This document shows, in pieces, positions 1-6,889 of a DNA stretch of 24,130 bases. Position 1 is the first letter of the stretch; each line of letters opens with the position of its first letter. The notes below the pieces were generated by a model. That model searched no databases. It was not told where the DNA came from and saw only the letters and a list, made by a program, of their open reading frames with translations. The stretch spans positions 1 to 24,130 of the IMG/VR virus record IMGVR_UViG_3300043409_002517; one strand, 5' to 3'. Origin of the DNA: a virus. Both the position numbers and the translations under genes were made by a program.

Positions 1-1643
1 TTAACATGTCAATTGGTATTGCATCGATTGGTTTAGGTCTAGGTGGATTTCTTGCAGGTCTTGCAGCCGGAGGCGCTGCGATAGATGCATTGGGTGGTAG
101 TGGTGGTGTTAAACAAATGATGGTTGACCTTGCAGAAGGTCTTAATGCGTTTAATCCAAGTAGTATGGCAGCTTTTGCTTCATTACTTGGCGCAGGAGCA
201 TTATTTGGAGTTGTTACGGGAGTAGCTGCACCAGTTGGTCTTGCGATGATGGGTGGAACAATGTTGGGCATGACCGCCATTGGTTTAGGTCTGGGTGGAT
301 TTTTAGCAGGTCTCGCCTTGGGTGGTAAAGGCATTGATATGCTTGGTGGTGGTAGTGGTGTGAAAGATATGATGGTGAATCTTGCAGAAGGTCTTAATGC
401 ATTTAGTGGACTTGATGCTGGTAACTTAACAAATTTAGCACTCGCAATTCCAGCGTTTGGTGTTGGTATGTTAGGATTTTTTGGCATGCAAGGTATTGCG
501 GGTATTATTAAATCATTTACAGAGGGTATAAAAGGTGTAATGGATTGGGTTTTTGGAAATGAGAAAGGTGGAAAAACACCAATGCAACAATTAGCATCAG
601 ATTTGACGCTGTTTCAAAACATTAATGGTGATAACTTATCAAAAATTGGGCAAGGTTTTAAAGACTTAGCTTCTGGTCTATTAGGATTTGCAAAAGTGAC
701 AGATGAAGATTTAGCAAGAGCAAAAAAGGCAGTTGCAGCGGGTGTAGGATTAACAAAGAATGTTCCAACAACACCTTCTACACCATCTGCACCAAGTACA
801 ACATCACCATCACCTGTTAAAAATGAACAGGATCGCCTGAGAGCAGTACAGCAAGCACCTGGTAGTGGATCATCAACATCACCAACACCAGCTGGTAAAA
901 ATTCTTTATTGGATATGATTGCAAAAGGAGAATCTGCAGGCGTTGGTGGTTATAACGCAATGAATCAAGGAACTCCAGGTGGTGGACCAGTTATAGGTTC
1001 TGGTGACTCACAGAAAATTATTCAAAAGAAATTAACCGATATGACTGTTGGTGAAATTATGGATAGAGCTGCAAAACCAAATGATGATGCGAAAAAAAGA
1101 AAAGAAAATGGATTAATATTTGCTGCAGGAAGATATCAAATAATTCCCGATACTTTAAAAGGTTTAGTCAGACAAGGTATTGTTTCGAAAGATGATAAAT
1201 TTGATGAAGCAACCCAAGATAAATTGGGAATGGCTCTAATACAAGGAACCGGTGCTTTAAAATTAGCTGCCAAGGGTGACTATGAGGGAGCACAAAATGC
1301 TATGGCAAAAACATGGGCTTCTATTCCACTCGCTACAGATGTTGGTGATAAAAAAGCAGGACAATCTTACTATCAAAAAGCTGGTCAAAACACAGCACAC
1401 GCAGGACTTGATGTAAAAGGTGCCCTAATGGCTAGTTCACCATCTAGCGGTGTAACATTAGCATCTGCATCAACATCAATGTCAGACCAAAGAATGGCTG
1501 CAATGAAACCTGGTGGCGGTAACACAACTATCAATGCACCAACAACGAATGTTGCTCAAAATGGTGGTGGTGGTGGCGGTGGTAATAATGTAAACCCATA
1601 CAATACAGATATGGCAAAGTATCTGCTAGGAACAATTACATAA
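1..1643 (+). CDS. Tail/tape-measure-like structural protein with lysozyme-like domain (5' partial)
   Basis: The frame is open to the left edge, so the ATG at 6 may be internal and the N-terminus missing. Numbered from that ATG, residues 7-49 and 91-133 are a near-identical repeat rich in Gly and Leu (GLGLGGFLAGLA, then VKxMMVxLAEGLNAF), with hydrophobic stretches between. A Pro/Ser/Thr linker spans about 253-298. A lysozyme-like domain follows: a likely catalytic Glu at 309 (AKGES), then GRYQIIPDTL at 375-384, the signature of phage muramidase-like folds. The C-terminus is Gly-rich. Hydrophobic repeats plus a cell-wall domain suggest a virion protein that crosses or degrades peptidoglycan at infection. 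It is the only rightward gene here and runs convergently into gp32. The exact T4 counterpart is not clear. Confidence 0.7.
   Translation, partial: NMSIGIASIGLGLGGFLAGLAAGGAAIDALGGSGGVKQMMVDLAEGLNAFNPSSMAAFASLLGAGALFGVVTGVAAPVGLAMMGGTMLGMTAIGLGLGGFLAGLALGGKGIDMLGGGSGVKDMMVNLAEGLNAFSGLDAGNLTNLALAIPAFGVGMLGFFGMQGIAGIIKSFTEGIKGVMDWVFGNEKGGKTPMQQLASDLTLFQNINGDNLSKIGQGFKDLASGLLGFAKVTDEDLARAKKAVAAGVGLTKNVPTTPSTPSAPSTTSPSPVKNEQDRLRAVQQAPGSGSSTSPTPAGKNSLLDMIAKGESAGVGGYNAMNQGTPGGGPVIGSGDSQKIIQKKLTDMTVGEIMDRAAKPNDDAKKRKENGLIFAAGRYQIIPDTLKGLVRQGIVSKDDKFDEATQDKLGMALIQGTGALKLAAKGDYEGAQNAMAKTWASIPLATDVGDKKAGQSYYQKAGQNTAHAGLDVKGALMASSPSSGVTLASASTSMSDQRMAAMKPGGGNTTINAPTTNVAQNGGGGGGGNNVNPYNTDMAKYLLGTIT
24..404 (+). 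repeat. In-gene tandem duplication, 84-codon period
   Basis: About 129 bases at 24-152 recur at 276-404. Both protein copies share GLGLGGFLAGLA and LAEGLNAF. The DNA copies have drifted at synonymous sites (ttaggtctaggtggattt against ttaggtctgggtggattt), so the duplication is not recent and the protein repeat appears to be selected. Confidence 0.85.
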
Positions 1644-1644
1644 T

Positions 1645-1675
1645 AAAAAACCCCGCACAAGGCGGGGTTTAATTT
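1645..1675. terminator. Bidirectional Rho-independent terminator
   Basis: A 9-bp perfect stem (1648-1656 with 1662-1670, AAACCCCGC/GCGGGGTTT) closes a 5-base loop. On the minus strand it is followed by a run of six T (GGGGTTTTTTATT), and on the plus strand by TTTAATTT. It lies between two convergent genes, just after the structural gene stop and before the gp32 stop, so it can end both transcripts. Confidence 0.93.
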
Positions 1676-1687
1676 GCATAAAAGATT

Positions 1688-2590
1688 TTACTCTTTTTCT
1701 GCTAAAGACTTAAAGTAATCCAAGTCTTCGTCATCATGTTCAACAATCTTTTTATCGATTACTGCAACATCTTCATCATCAAACTTTTTAAAGACAGCAT
1801 CTTCTGCCTTAGTCTTTACGGAAGAACCACCATCAAAGCCCAAAACTTTATCAAGTTTCGCCTTCAATACTTCATATGATTTGAAGTTAGATGGTTCGGT
1901 GAATTCTTTGAGAGAATATTCTTTCTTCCAAAGTGCTTCAAGTTTCTCATCATCACCATCAAGCAATGCAGACTTATCAGCAAATTCTGATTTATCATAA
2001 TTGCGATAGCCTTCAACATTACGAATCTTCAACTTGAAGTTAGCACCTTCCCACATATCAAATGGGTTGATTGGTGTTTCATCAGCGAATTCTGGATTCA
2101 TCGCCTCTGTAATCTTATCAAAAATTTTCTTACCAAACTTAAACAGTTTGATTTGACCTTCGTTTGATGGATTACTTGGGTCTGATACGACCAAGATGTT
2201 AGCAATATAATGCAAACGGCGTTTTTGTTTCCGTGCAATTTCTTTATTTGCTTCGATGCCAGAATTCCATAATGTAGTGTTGTACTCTGATACTGGATCT
2301 TTTTGACCAAGAGTTGTAAGAGAGTTTTCAATATACCAACCGCCTGGACCTTGAAATCCATGGTCGAATCTACGAACCCAAGGTAGTGCATCATCACCGT
2401 CTACCGCAGGTGCGGGAAGAAAGCGAATAACTGCCATGCCATTGCCTGCTTTATCAACAGTAGGTTGCCAGAGTCGGGTATCGTCTTTTGACCCAGCTTC
2501 TTTAGAAGTGGGTGATGTGGTGTCTTCAATTGCTTTGGTTAGTTTATCCAAATCATTGCGACTTCTTTTGAGGTTTGCGAATGAACTCAT
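1688..2590 (-). CDS. 32: Single-stranded DNA-binding protein gp32
   Basis: This 300-residue protein matches the length of T4 gp32 (301). The N-terminus carries the basic LKRSRN patch, like the T4 LAST motif for cooperative binding. The OB-fold core includes LWQPTVDKAGNGMAVIRFLP, GGWYIENS, RKQKRRLHYIANILVVSDP and LFKFGKKIFDKI. The last 40 residues are strongly acidic, as expected for the tail that binds replication partners. There is no cysteine in the whole protein: the zinc-loop segment reads GQKDPVSEYN where T4 has the CPVCQY-type ligands, so zinc is very unlikely. A good AAGGA sits before the ATG. The gene is downstream of gp59, gp33 and dsbA, as in T4. In T4, gp32 represses its own translation; the AT-rich, weakly structured leader here would allow that. 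Confidence 0.95.
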   Translation of the reverse strand: MSSFANLKRSRNDLDKLTKAIEDTTSPTSKEAGSKDDTRLWQPTVDKAGNGMAVIRFLPAPAVDGDDALPWVRRFDHGFQGPGGWYIENSLTTLGQKDPVSEYNTTLWNSGIEANKEIARKQKRRLHYIANILVVSDPSNPSNEGQIKLFKFGKKIFDKITEAMNPEFADETPINPFDMWEGANFKLKIRNVEGYRNYDKSEFADKSALLDGDDEKLEALWKKEYSLKEFTEPSNFKSYEVLKAKLDKVLGFDGGSSVKTKAEDAVFKKFDDEDVAVIDKKIVEHDDEDLDYFKSLAEKE

Positions 2591-2646
2591 ATATTATTTC
2601 CTTGTATAAAATGTATGTTATTGTATAGCGTTTTGTTCACAGTATC

Positions 2647-2676
2647 ATTATATCACAGTATTTAGTTGCTTTGCAA
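2647..2676 (-). promoter_or_regulatory. Possible promoter for gp32
   Basis: TTGCAA, an 18-base spacer ending TGTGA, and TATAAT lie at the 3' end of the upstream nucleotidase gene, whose stop codon falls inside the -10. Transcription would start about 50 bases before the gp32 ATG. The -35 is weak, but the TGTGA before the -10 resembles other promoters in this window. Confidence 0.4.
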
Positions 2677-3151
2677 GCACACTATCTAATGTTTGCAGAG
2701 TTTCACCGATATCTTTGTGAAGTATACCGATACCGCCTGCCTTGTTGAAAACATCAATCACATCTTCTGTATCATCAATTAAGATGGTATTAGGAGTTGC
2801 ATATGATGCTTTCAAACTTCTTTGAGGAACCACATTTCGTTTGTATGCGAGTCCCTGTTTCTTTAACCAAATATCTTTCTGTTCGGCAACCAAGTTATGG
2901 TATTTTGCACCGCCAGATGAGGTTAGTATTTCAATTGGTAATTCTGTCCGTCTCACATATCGCAACAATTCAATTGCACCTGGAAAGATATCCAAGGTTT
3001 CAAATTGTTTCGTCATAATGAAATCTGTCCAGTTTTCAGACCAATTCTTTTTGTCTCTGCTTGAATTTGGTGCTTCATTGTACAATTCTGTATATCGTTT
3101 TTCGAAATCGCACAATACGCCATCCATATCAAGGTAAATTTTCTCAATCAT
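2648..3151 (-). CDS. HAD-superfamily 5'(3')-deoxyribonucleotidase-like phosphatase
   Basis: The 167-residue protein has the HAD motifs in order: DMDGVLCDF (D8 nucleophile, D10 acid/base), ILTSS around residues 75-79, a basic region near 104-114, and ILIDDTEDVIDVF with D126/D127 binding Mg2+. The layout matches small 5'(3')-deoxyribonucleotidases, which dephosphorylate dNMPs and help nucleotide balance. The start chosen is the ATG at 3151, not the in-frame TTG just before it: AAGAAGG lies at normal distance and the ATG overlaps the gp59 stop by 8 bases. The gene sits between 59 and 32. The substrate cannot be told from the sequence; a polynucleotide phosphatase is possible. Confidence 0.85.
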   Translation of the reverse strand: MIEKIYLDMDGVLCDFEKRYTELYNEAPNSSRDKKNWSENWTDFIMTKQFETLDIFPGAIELLRYVRRTELPIEILTSSGGAKYHNLVAEQKDIWLKKQGLAYKRNVVPQRSLKASYATPNTILIDDTEDVIDVFNKAGGIGILHKDIGETLQTLDSVLAKQLNTVI

Positions 3152-3740
3152 CAATCACCTTCTTCAATATAAGTTTATATTTTACACTATCCTTAGGAAG
3201 AAATGTGGCATACTTGGTGCATTTTCGCCTGTATTCTGGCCACCGAATAGTGTCTGTTATCTTCTTAGACCACATAGGAAAGAATCCAAGAATGTCATTG
3301 AGAATACACAAGGTTTCAATCTGTATATCTCTCTGTAAAGTCTTCGTCAATAGACTAGGATAGTCACCATCATGCACAACAATCAACTCATTAGGGTTAG
3401 AACAGCCGTCAAATATCTTTGTTAAATCATTCTCAAATGTATACGACAGCGATTGAATTACCTTTTGTCGTTTTCGATAATTTATATCTGCTTCTTCCAT
3501 CAATAGGTTACCTACCCAAGACTTCTCATCTTCTACAAAATTGGCAACAACAAAATTAATTAAATCATCTTTGTTATTACATTTGCGAGACAGTTTGTAA
3601 AAGTGGTACTTGTCTTTTCTATTTTCGAAAGTTGTTACATTAACGCTGGTCTTACCATTGTATTTTACAAAATCATAATTGTCCGTTGTGAAATGTAACT
3701 TGAGTGCCTGATAGATTTCAAATGTTTCATAACCAGTCAT
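3144..3740 (-). CDS. 59: Replicative helicase loader gp59
   Basis: This 198-residue basic protein follows the T4 gp59 pattern (217 residues): an early YDFVKYN like T4 YDVIKYN, then RKDKYHFYKLSRK like RRDKYFFQKLSEK, LINFVVANFVEDEKSWVGNLL like the NLVAN-AWIGD segment, and FENDLTKIF like FEEDIRNIY. In T4 it binds fork DNA and gp32 and loads the gp41 helicase. Gene order supports the call: gp33 overlaps upstream by 4 bases, and gp32 lies one gene downstream, as in T4 apart from the inserted nucleotidase. It would act at the replication fork in the cytoplasm. Confidence 0.92.
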   Translation of the reverse strand: MTGYETFEIYQALKLHFTTDNYDFVKYNGKTSVNVTTFENRKDKYHFYKLSRKCNNKDDLINFVVANFVEDEKSWVGNLLMEEADINYRKRQKVIQSLSYTFENDLTKIFDGCSNPNELIVVHDGDYPSLLTKTLQRDIQIETLCILNDILGFFPMWSKKITDTIRWPEYRRKCTKYATFLPKDSVKYKLILKKVIDD

Positions 3741-3964
3741 ATTGGCAATCTAGCACCTTTGTCTTTTAACATATTATTATCCATTGCGTTAGCTTCAATC
3801 TTTGATTTAAGGTTAGAGTTAATCAATGTTGCAGCCACTTCAATTTCAAGACCAGTGGATTTACAATGGTCAACAATTGCTTCTATGTAATTGAAATCGG
3901 TATTTGCAACAAGAGATTCTATAGACTTGGCAAATTTTGCCATTTCATCTTTAGTTGGCATCAT
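3737..3964 (-). CDS. 33: Late transcription coactivator gp33
   Basis: The protein has 75 residues, shorter than T4 gp33 (112). The core aligns by eye: FNYIEAIVDHCKSTGLEIE matches the FIIEKMVEEFGMSYLEA region, and SKIEANAMDNNMLKDKG matches EKIQSEAIDENLL. The end LPI resembles marine T4-like homologues. gp33 bridges RNA polymerase and the gp45 sliding clamp at late promoters. The start is ATGATG at 3964, overlapping the upstream gene by 14 bases; the second ATG is equally possible. The gene stands between dsbA and 59 as in T4. What is lost relative to T4 is N-terminal. Confidence 0.88.
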   Translation of the reverse strand: MMPTKDEMAKFAKSIESLVANTDFNYIEAIVDHCKSTGLEIEVAATLINSNLKSKIEANAMDNNMLKDKGARLPI

Positions 3965-4418
3965 TGCCTATTGGGCATTTAACATCCCAGCATTTTTGAT
4001 TTGCCATTACATCGAAACTGATACCACAAACTGAACACTTCTCAGCATTTGATTGAACAGTCATCGGACCTTTCATCAATTCATTCACAGTCCATTGCAT
4101 TGCAACCGATGGTGCAACACCGTTCCATTCATTTTGAGCAGGTCTTTGTTTTGGAAAAGGCCACTCAGCATCATCTCGCAATGTTTGTGTCCATTCATGC
4201 GTTTCTTCCTGCGGTGTATCAAGCTCTTCATCAGAAAATTCTAGTTCACAGTCATCATAATTCACAAAGTCTAAAGTACCTGATGGATGAAAACCTGAAC
4301 CACGGAGAAACATTTCAAAATGTTCTAAGATATCTGGAAGAGAATCTGCACTAAATTCAATAGTAGTTTCTGCATTATGTCCAGAGATATCATCTATTTG
4401 TTTAAAAATATATTTCAT
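3951..4418 (-). CDS. Conserved phage protein with C-terminal Cys4-type metal site
   Basis: I do not recognise this 155-residue acidic protein. The N-terminal half has MKYIFKQIDD and GFHPSGTLDFV and is rich in Asp/Glu. The C-terminus has CSVCG, then after 11 residues C, then C five residues on (KCWDVKCPIG), which can hold zinc. It sits between dsbA and 33 with overlaps of 4 and 14 bases, so it is translated with the late-transcription proteins. Position and metal site fit a small accessory factor for nucleic acid or protein binding, but nothing shows the function. Confidence 0.85.
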   Translation of the reverse strand: MKYIFKQIDDISGHNAETTIEFSADSLPDILEHFEMFLRGSGFHPSGTLDFVNYDDCELEFSDEELDTPQEETHEWTQTLRDDAEWPFPKQRPAQNEWNGVAPSVAMQWTVNELMKGPMTVQSNAEKCSVCGISFDVMANQKCWDVKCPIGNDAN

Positions 4419-4687
4419 TTCACAATCGTTTCATAAAGAGTTTCAAATTGGTCTTGCACAGCAACTTCTTCATCATAGTTCTGTTTAAAATAGACCTTCG
4501 CCATTTTCGCTACAATCTTCTTTGGTAATTGTAACTGTTTACTGATATCCGCAATTGCTTCACGGATATATTCTTTCTCGCCCTGAGCCCGTGCCATTGA
4601 ATCAGACACCTCACGGATTACTTTCAACAACTTTTCACGGTCTGCTGGGTTTGAAATTTGATTAACACTCACTTGCTGAATAGCCAT
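4415..4687 (-). CDS. dsbA: Double-stranded DNA-binding protein DsbA (late transcription)
   Basis: The protein has 90 residues against 89 in T4 DsbA. The C-terminal two thirds align: LLKVIREVSDSMARAQGEKE with LAKFIKEASDHKLKISGYNE, then AIADISKQLQLPKKIVAKM with IRAKDELGVDGKMFNRL, and FETLYETIVK with VVELYDTVFSK. In T4, DsbA binds late promoter DNA and assists gp33/gp55. An AGGAG lies before the ATG. The 33-dsbA neighbourhood supports the call. This is not the bacterial disulfide oxidoreductase of the same name: there is no CxxC. Confidence 0.85.
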   Translation of the reverse strand: MAIQQVSVNQISNPADREKLLKVIREVSDSMARAQGEKEYIREAIADISKQLQLPKKIVAKMAKVYFKQNYDEEVAVQDQFETLYETIVK

Positions 4688-4704
4688 AATATACTCCTAA
4701 AAAA

Positions 4705-4968
4705 TTATTTCTTAACTGTTGTCACGCCTGTATTGTGAGATTGTGCTGATGAAGCAAAAGCCACACAAATAATATCATCACTCTTTGCATATGAACATCT
4801 TACTGATAATGGGTCAATGCCTTTTGCAATTGCATTATCAATGTTTTGTGCCATAAGACTTCTATCACTTATATTATAATAGCCTAATCCAAATATTGCT
4901 GCCAATAACACTAATGTCAATGACACAACAACTGGAGTTGGATACTCTATCTTAGTTGGTAGTTTCAT
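4705..4968 (-). CDS. Small single-span membrane protein next to the cell-wall hydrolase
   Basis: The 87-residue protein has one membrane segment at about residues 12-31 (VVVSLTLVLLAAIFGLGY), a short N-terminus with lysines, and an outside or periplasmic part with two cysteines (VRC and IIC) that could form a disulfide. The ATG overlaps the SleB-like stop by 4 bases (ATGA), with AAAGGAA inside the upstream gene. Coupled translation with a peptidoglycan hydrolase makes a lysis role (holin-like or spanin-like) possible, but no family was recognised. Confidence 0.8.
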   Translation of the reverse strand: MKLPTKIEYPTPVVVSLTLVLLAAIFGLGYYNISDRSLMAQNIDNAIAKGIDPLSVRCSYAKSDDIICVAFASSAQSHNTGVTTVKK

Positions 4969-5516
4969 ATTCCTTTTCCTGTTCTATTGTAAAAGATGTG
5001 ACGGCCAATAACGGCAGTCATCTTCATGTTTTTCCATCCAGGATTAACATAGTCAGCATGGTAGAATAAAGCACCATTGGATGGATCTATCATTCGTTCA
5101 TAGTTAATATAGACACTTACTGCTAAATCTCTAATATCATTATACAACGAATTGGGGGTGGATGTCAAGCTCTTTTCGGTGGAAATGCGGTAAGGTTTAT
5201 CTTCGCAGTACCAAGAAAATTGGCAAACATTCCTGATTTTTTGTTTCACTACACCACAGATATCGGTTTCAAATAAACCGGAATTAACTCTGTTCAAGGT
5301 AACAAACGCAACGGCAATTTGTCCTTGTTTTGGTTCGTGAGCAGATTCAAAGTAAATATTTTCTGCTAGACATTCAACTTCTGCTTTTGCCTGTGGTGAC
5401 AAACTGTTGAATTTGGTTTTAAAAGGCATATCATATCTTATCTGTGCAGCCATTCCAAAACTTATTGTCAATATTACCATGATAGCGGCAATACAAATTA
5501 AAAAACTGGATTTCAT
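4965..5516 (-). CDS. SleB-type cell wall hydrolase (Hydrolase_2), exported
   Basis: The 183-residue protein starts with a signal peptide or anchor (residues 1-24, hydrophobic LICIAAIMVILTISFGMAA). The Hydrolase_2 domain follows: LAENIYFESAHEPKQGQIAV with likely catalytic E57, FVTLNRV, CGVVKQK, CQFSWYC at 98-104, then GALFYHADYVNPGW and IGRHIFY near the end. SleB-family enzymes cut peptidoglycan glycan strands by transglycosylation. The ATG has an excellent AAAGGAG. The signal peptide would let it act without a large holin, and a small membrane protein follows at once, so it is a good endolysin candidate. A possible promoter lies inside the gene. Confidence 0.9.
   Translation of the reverse strand: MKSSFLICIAAIMVILTISFGMAAQIRYDMPFKTKFNSLSPQAKAEVECLAENIYFESAHEPKQGQIAVAFVTLNRVNSGLFETDICGVVKQKIRNVCQFSWYCEDKPYRISTEKSLTSTPNSLYNDIRDLAVSVYINYERMIDPSNGALFYHADYVNPGWKNMKMTAVIGRHIFYNRTGKGI
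5139..5168 (-). promoter_or_regulatory. Possible sigma70-type promoter inside the SleB gene
   Basis: TTGACA and TATAAT are both perfect, with an 18-base spacer, inside the hydrolase reading frame. Fired from here, RNA would cover the small membrane protein, dsbA, 33, 59 and 32. The -35 sits in GCTTGACA, the same context as several other promoters in the window. Confidence 0.5.
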
Positions 5517-5550
5517 TCTTACTCCTTTGTGTTAAAAGGAGAGCGTACCC

Positions 5551-5570
5551 GAGAAGAGTGCGCTCTTCTC
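5551..5570. other. 8-bp perfect hairpin between two genes
   Basis: GAGAAGAG and CTCTTCTC pair perfectly around a 4-base loop, between the stop of the 92-residue protein and the SleB start. On the minus strand it is followed by GGGTACG and only later by CTTTT, so it lacks the T-run of an intrinsic terminator. It may be an RNA processing or stability element. Confidence 0.55.
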
Positions 5571-5575
5571 GCCCA

Positions 5576-5854
5576 TCAGGTGGTAGACTTTTTAGGTATA
5601 GTCTTTGGTTCTAGTGGGATGTTTGAAACAAAACCGTTCAATGCGTTTGCTTTGGTAACGATTTCACTTTCATTTGGAAAGGGAGGGAATCCTGGATGGT
5701 CTGGTACTGGTTGGCCATTCAGTTTAGCATATTCGCATTGTGATGCGTATTGATTGCTAATCGATTCACGCTTTCCGTAGTAGTCATCAGAAAGCATATC
5801 CTTCGCCATTTTTAGAAGTTCGAGGCGAATCTCGAACGGTGTCATATTAGACAT
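5576..5854 (-). CDS. Conserved small phage protein (92 residues)
   Basis: It begins MSNMTPFEIRLELLKMAKDM and has a central DDYYGKRE and a Pro-rich stretch (PVPDHPGFPPFP). Similar short proteins starting MTPFEIRLELLKMA are, as I recall, frequent in marine T4-like phages, but no function is known to me. The ATG follows a strong AAGGAG. No membrane span or cysteine pair is present apart from one Cys. It stands alone between two hairpins (5551-5570 and 5883-5907), so it may be expressed as its own unit. Confidence 0.85.
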   Translation of the reverse strand: MSNMTPFEIRLELLKMAKDMLSDDYYGKRESISNQYASQCEYAKLNGQPVPDHPGFPPFPNESEIVTKANALNGFVSNIPLEPKTIPKKSTT

Positions 5855-5882
5855 ATTTCACTCCTTAGTGTGTTTGTGTGTT

Positions 5883-5907
5883 ACCAGCGATTTGTGTGAG
5901 TGCTGGT
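5883..5907. other. Intergenic 6-bp hairpin
   Basis: ACCAGC at 5883-5888 pairs with GCTGGT at 5902-5907 around 13 bases, in the 60-base gap before the 92-residue gene. There is no good T-run on the minus strand, so it is a weak terminator at best. CTAAATA on the minus strand (5912-5918), just upstream, resembles a late promoter core, but this is too short to trust. Confidence 0.35.
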
Positions 5908-5914
5908 TACTTAT

Positions 5915-6091
5915 TTAGTCATTCCAATGTCGCAAAACACCGGCCATAATTGCAAAATTTGTTATAATGTATATTAACACAATGATTGAACGAATAGTGG
6001 CAATCTTATCCGCTTCATTGTCATCCGTTGATGCTTTTTCTCCTAATGCCTTAGCCCATAATCTCCAGATTTTAATCCCAAAGCGCTTCAT
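5915..6091 (-). CDS. Small membrane protein (58 residues)
   Basis: The start is placed at the ATG at 6091 (MKRFGIKIWRLWAKALGEKA), preceded by GGTAAA. The longer in-frame reading upstream lies wholly inside the previous gene and looks unlike coding. The N-terminal half is basic and aromatic, then STDDNEADK, then one membrane span (about residues 34-53, IIVLIYIITNFAIMAGV) and a short end RHWND. It overlaps the upstream gene by 20 bases. I recall this family from marine T4-like phages, without a known role. Confidence 0.8.
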   Translation of the reverse strand: MKRFGIKIWRLWAKALGEKASTDDNEADKIATIRSIIVLIYIITNFAIMAGVLRHWND

Positions 6092-6743
6092 AGTATTTAC
6101 CGAACAAACGATATCCGTTTGTGATTCGTTTCTGTACTTCTTGCATACCATCAAAATCTAATGTGTAAGTATGTTTCGGTCCGTCAATCCATTGATACAT
6201 TGTTGCTTTGCCGTTTTCATCCCATTGACAAGCAACCGTCTTCTTGTCGAATTCACCAGAACTAAATTTCTCTTGCCATGTATCATCAACTTTACATTCA
6301 AAGGCGAAAATCATTTCATTAAGTACATAATCCCATCGTTTGAAATGATTATCATCAGTATCATATTCATTTTCTTTTGGTGGTGCTGATGTTGATTTCA
6401 ATTCTTCTGGTACATCTTCATCATCAACAAAAGGTGCACCGTGTTTATCTTTTTGTAATTGTTTCAGCATTGGCAGAATGATATCTGCTAAAGTGTGATC
6501 CATTGACCATGTATCGTATCGGTCAATCTTCACATAGTTGATTCGTGGATGAACAAAATCAAGGAACTTACTCCATGCTTTACAGAATGGGTCTAAGAAA
6601 TTAACCCACTTATCATACTTGTGACCAGGAACATCTTCATGGTTGTAAAACACATCTTCATCTTTTTCCCAAAAGCAAATCACTTTGAGAATGGTGTAAG
6701 GCGACACCCAATGGTTTCGGTAATTACTTATATAAACTTTCAC
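6072..6743 (-). CDS. Conserved phage protein (223 residues), function unknown
   Basis: This soluble protein is rich in Trp, Tyr and Asp: FWEKDEDVFYNHEDVPGHKY near the start, YDTWSMDHTLADIILPMLKQ in the middle, then an acidic STSAPPKENEYDTDD linker and FKRWDYVLNEMIFAFE. This pattern is, to my memory, widespread and well kept in marine T4-like phages, but uncharacterised. The conserved His, Asp and Trp could form an active or binding site. It overlaps its upstream neighbour by 4 bases and its downstream one by 20, so it belongs to the same transcript. Confidence 0.88.
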   Translation of the reverse strand: MKVYISNYRNHWVSPYTILKVICFWEKDEDVFYNHEDVPGHKYDKWVNFLDPFCKAWSKFLDFVHPRINYVKIDRYDTWSMDHTLADIILPMLKQLQKDKHGAPFVDDEDVPEELKSTSAPPKENEYDTDDNHFKRWDYVLNEMIFAFECKVDDTWQEKFSSGEFDKKTVACQWDENGKATMYQWIDGPKHTYTLDFDGMQEVQKRITNGYRLFGKYYEALWD

Positions 6744-6889
6744 TCTATTTCCCTATATGATTTAAACTTATCGTCATTACGAATATCAGAAACTCTTTTT
6801 TTTGCGGCTGAATTACCCAGCCATCTAAAATTGGTACACAAGGTACACTTACAACTTCTTCTTGGTTTTTTTCTTTTATAGTTTGCCAT
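6740..6889 (-). CDS. Small basic Cys-motif protein (49 residues)
   Basis: The start is the ATG at 6889 (MANYKRKKPRR), whose A is the last base of the upstream TAA stop; this TAATG joint argues against the longer in-frame reading. The protein is strongly basic, with C-x-C-x2-C (SCKCTLC) followed by an aromatic/basic tail. Such short Cys and Lys/Arg-rich proteins often bind metal and nucleic acid. Three cysteines alone would need another ligand. Its 3' end overlaps the 223-residue gene by 4 bases. Confidence 0.75.
   Translation of the reverse strand: MANYKRKKPRRSCKCTLCTNFRWLGNSAAKKRVSDIRNDDKFKSYREIE

Noticed and set aside
2098-2397. Minus-strand frame of 99 codons inside gp32
   Set aside because: Out-of-frame shadow of a well-supported gp32; low-quality composition.
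2797-3363. Three plus-strand frames of 73-100 codons
   Set aside because: They oppose the nucleotidase and gp59 genes, whose motifs are clear; no SD or domain.
4415-4687. Disulfide isomerase DsbA of bacteria
   Set aside because: The name is shared only; the protein lacks CxxC and a signal peptide and matches T4 DsbA.
5551-5570. Intrinsic terminator
   Set aside because: The perfect hairpin has no T-run next to it on the minus strand, so it was listed only as a hairpin.
5912-5918. Late promoter core CTAAATA on the minus strand
   Set aside because: Seven AT-rich bases occur often by chance here; no T at the proper first positions.
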